Assembly: GCF_004570865.1 (NCBI RefSeq)
Contig: NZ_SPQS01000002.1
Location: 525,608-589,607, forward strand
Origin: Bradyrhizobium frederickii
GTDB taxonomy: Bacteria > Pseudomonadota > Alphaproteobacteria > Rhizobiales > Xanthobacteraceae
Direction: 5' to 3'
DNA length: 64,000 nt
The position numbers and the translations under genes were made by a program. A model generated the notes under the pieces. It made no database searches, was not told where the DNA came from, and worked only from the letters and a program-made list of their open reading frames with translations. Below, piece after piece: positions 63,977 through 64,000 of this stretch (within the stretch, counting starts at the first letter, position 1; the number at the start of each line of letters is the position of its first letter).

Positions 63977-64000
63977 AGCGCCCGCTTTAGCGGGCGGGGA

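Overview
The window is GC-rich alphaproteobacterial chromosome, almost certainly Bradyrhizobium or a close relative (Rhodopseudomonas/Nitrobacter group). Four things point there: a complete-looking hopanoid locus (hpnD end, hpnE, shc, hpnG, hpnH, ispH, hpnN, hpnO); a sigma/anti-sigma pair whose anti-sigma has cysteines at exactly 129 and 179, as I recall for B. japonicum EcfF-OsrA; the paired uncharacterised families TIGR03808 and TIGR03809; and several dispersed palindromic repeat families of the kind common in Bradyrhizobium intergenic DNA. No rRNA, tRNA, CRISPR array, insertion sequence, prophage or symbiosis gene was seen. This is chromosomal backbone with small accessory pockets.

Layout. 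(1) 1-12.6 kb: hopanoid synthesis and export. hpnD-hpnE-shc-hpnG are packed on the plus strand; ispH-hpnH run on the minus strand; hpnN (transporter) and hpnO (aminotransferase) are on the plus strand with a divergent DUF2147 gene between them. (2) 12.7-18.5 kb: alpha/beta hydrolase, GMC oxidoreductase, M20 amidohydrolase and a low-affinity phosphate transporter. (3) 18.5-27.2 kb: a DNA-damage island. imuA-imuB-dnaE2 (mutagenic translesion synthesis) runs rightward from a clear alphaproteobacterial LexA box, and a radical-SAM protein plus a UdgX-type uracil-DNA glycosylase runs leftward from the same gap. dnaE2 carries an in-frame palindromic repeat. (4) 27.2-40.5 kb: SDR, small membrane protein, unusual CoA-transferase, HME-type RND efflux pair, Tat-type amidohydrolase, small kinase-like protein, type II toxin-antitoxin pair with its operator, TolC-like protein, enoyl-CoA hydratase and a Pro/Ala-rich envelope protein. 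(5) 40.7-47.8 kb: two ECF sigma systems (EcfF-OsrA type, and an ECF / anti-sigma / subtilase operon) around a DUF2336 protein and a diguanylate cyclase. (6) 48.4-50.7 kb: the TIGR03809 and TIGR03808 genes. (7) 50.8-57.7 kb: pyroglutamyl peptidase, MeaB, a TctABC uptake system, an SRPBCC protein, a DUF3298 protein and a broken MNT/HEPN module. (8) 57.7-62.2 kb: both methylmalonyl-CoA mutase subunits with a GFA-type gene wedged between them. (9) 62.3-64 kb: folP-folB-folK.

How the parts fit. IspH supplies isoprenoid precursors; HpnD/HpnE (with HpnC outside the window) give squalene; Shc cyclises it; HpnH adds the adenosyl side chain, HpnG removes adenine, HpnO aminates and HpnN moves hopanoids to the outer membrane. 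The SOS island combines error-prone synthesis with base-damage processing under one LexA site. The most interesting candidate for a poorly described system is the ECF sigma / anti-sigma / subtilase operon. The periplasmic part of its anti-sigma resembles a subtilase propeptide, which suggests that the co-encoded protease or its propeptide handling controls sigma release. This is inference from sequence pattern and needs a structure or profile comparison.
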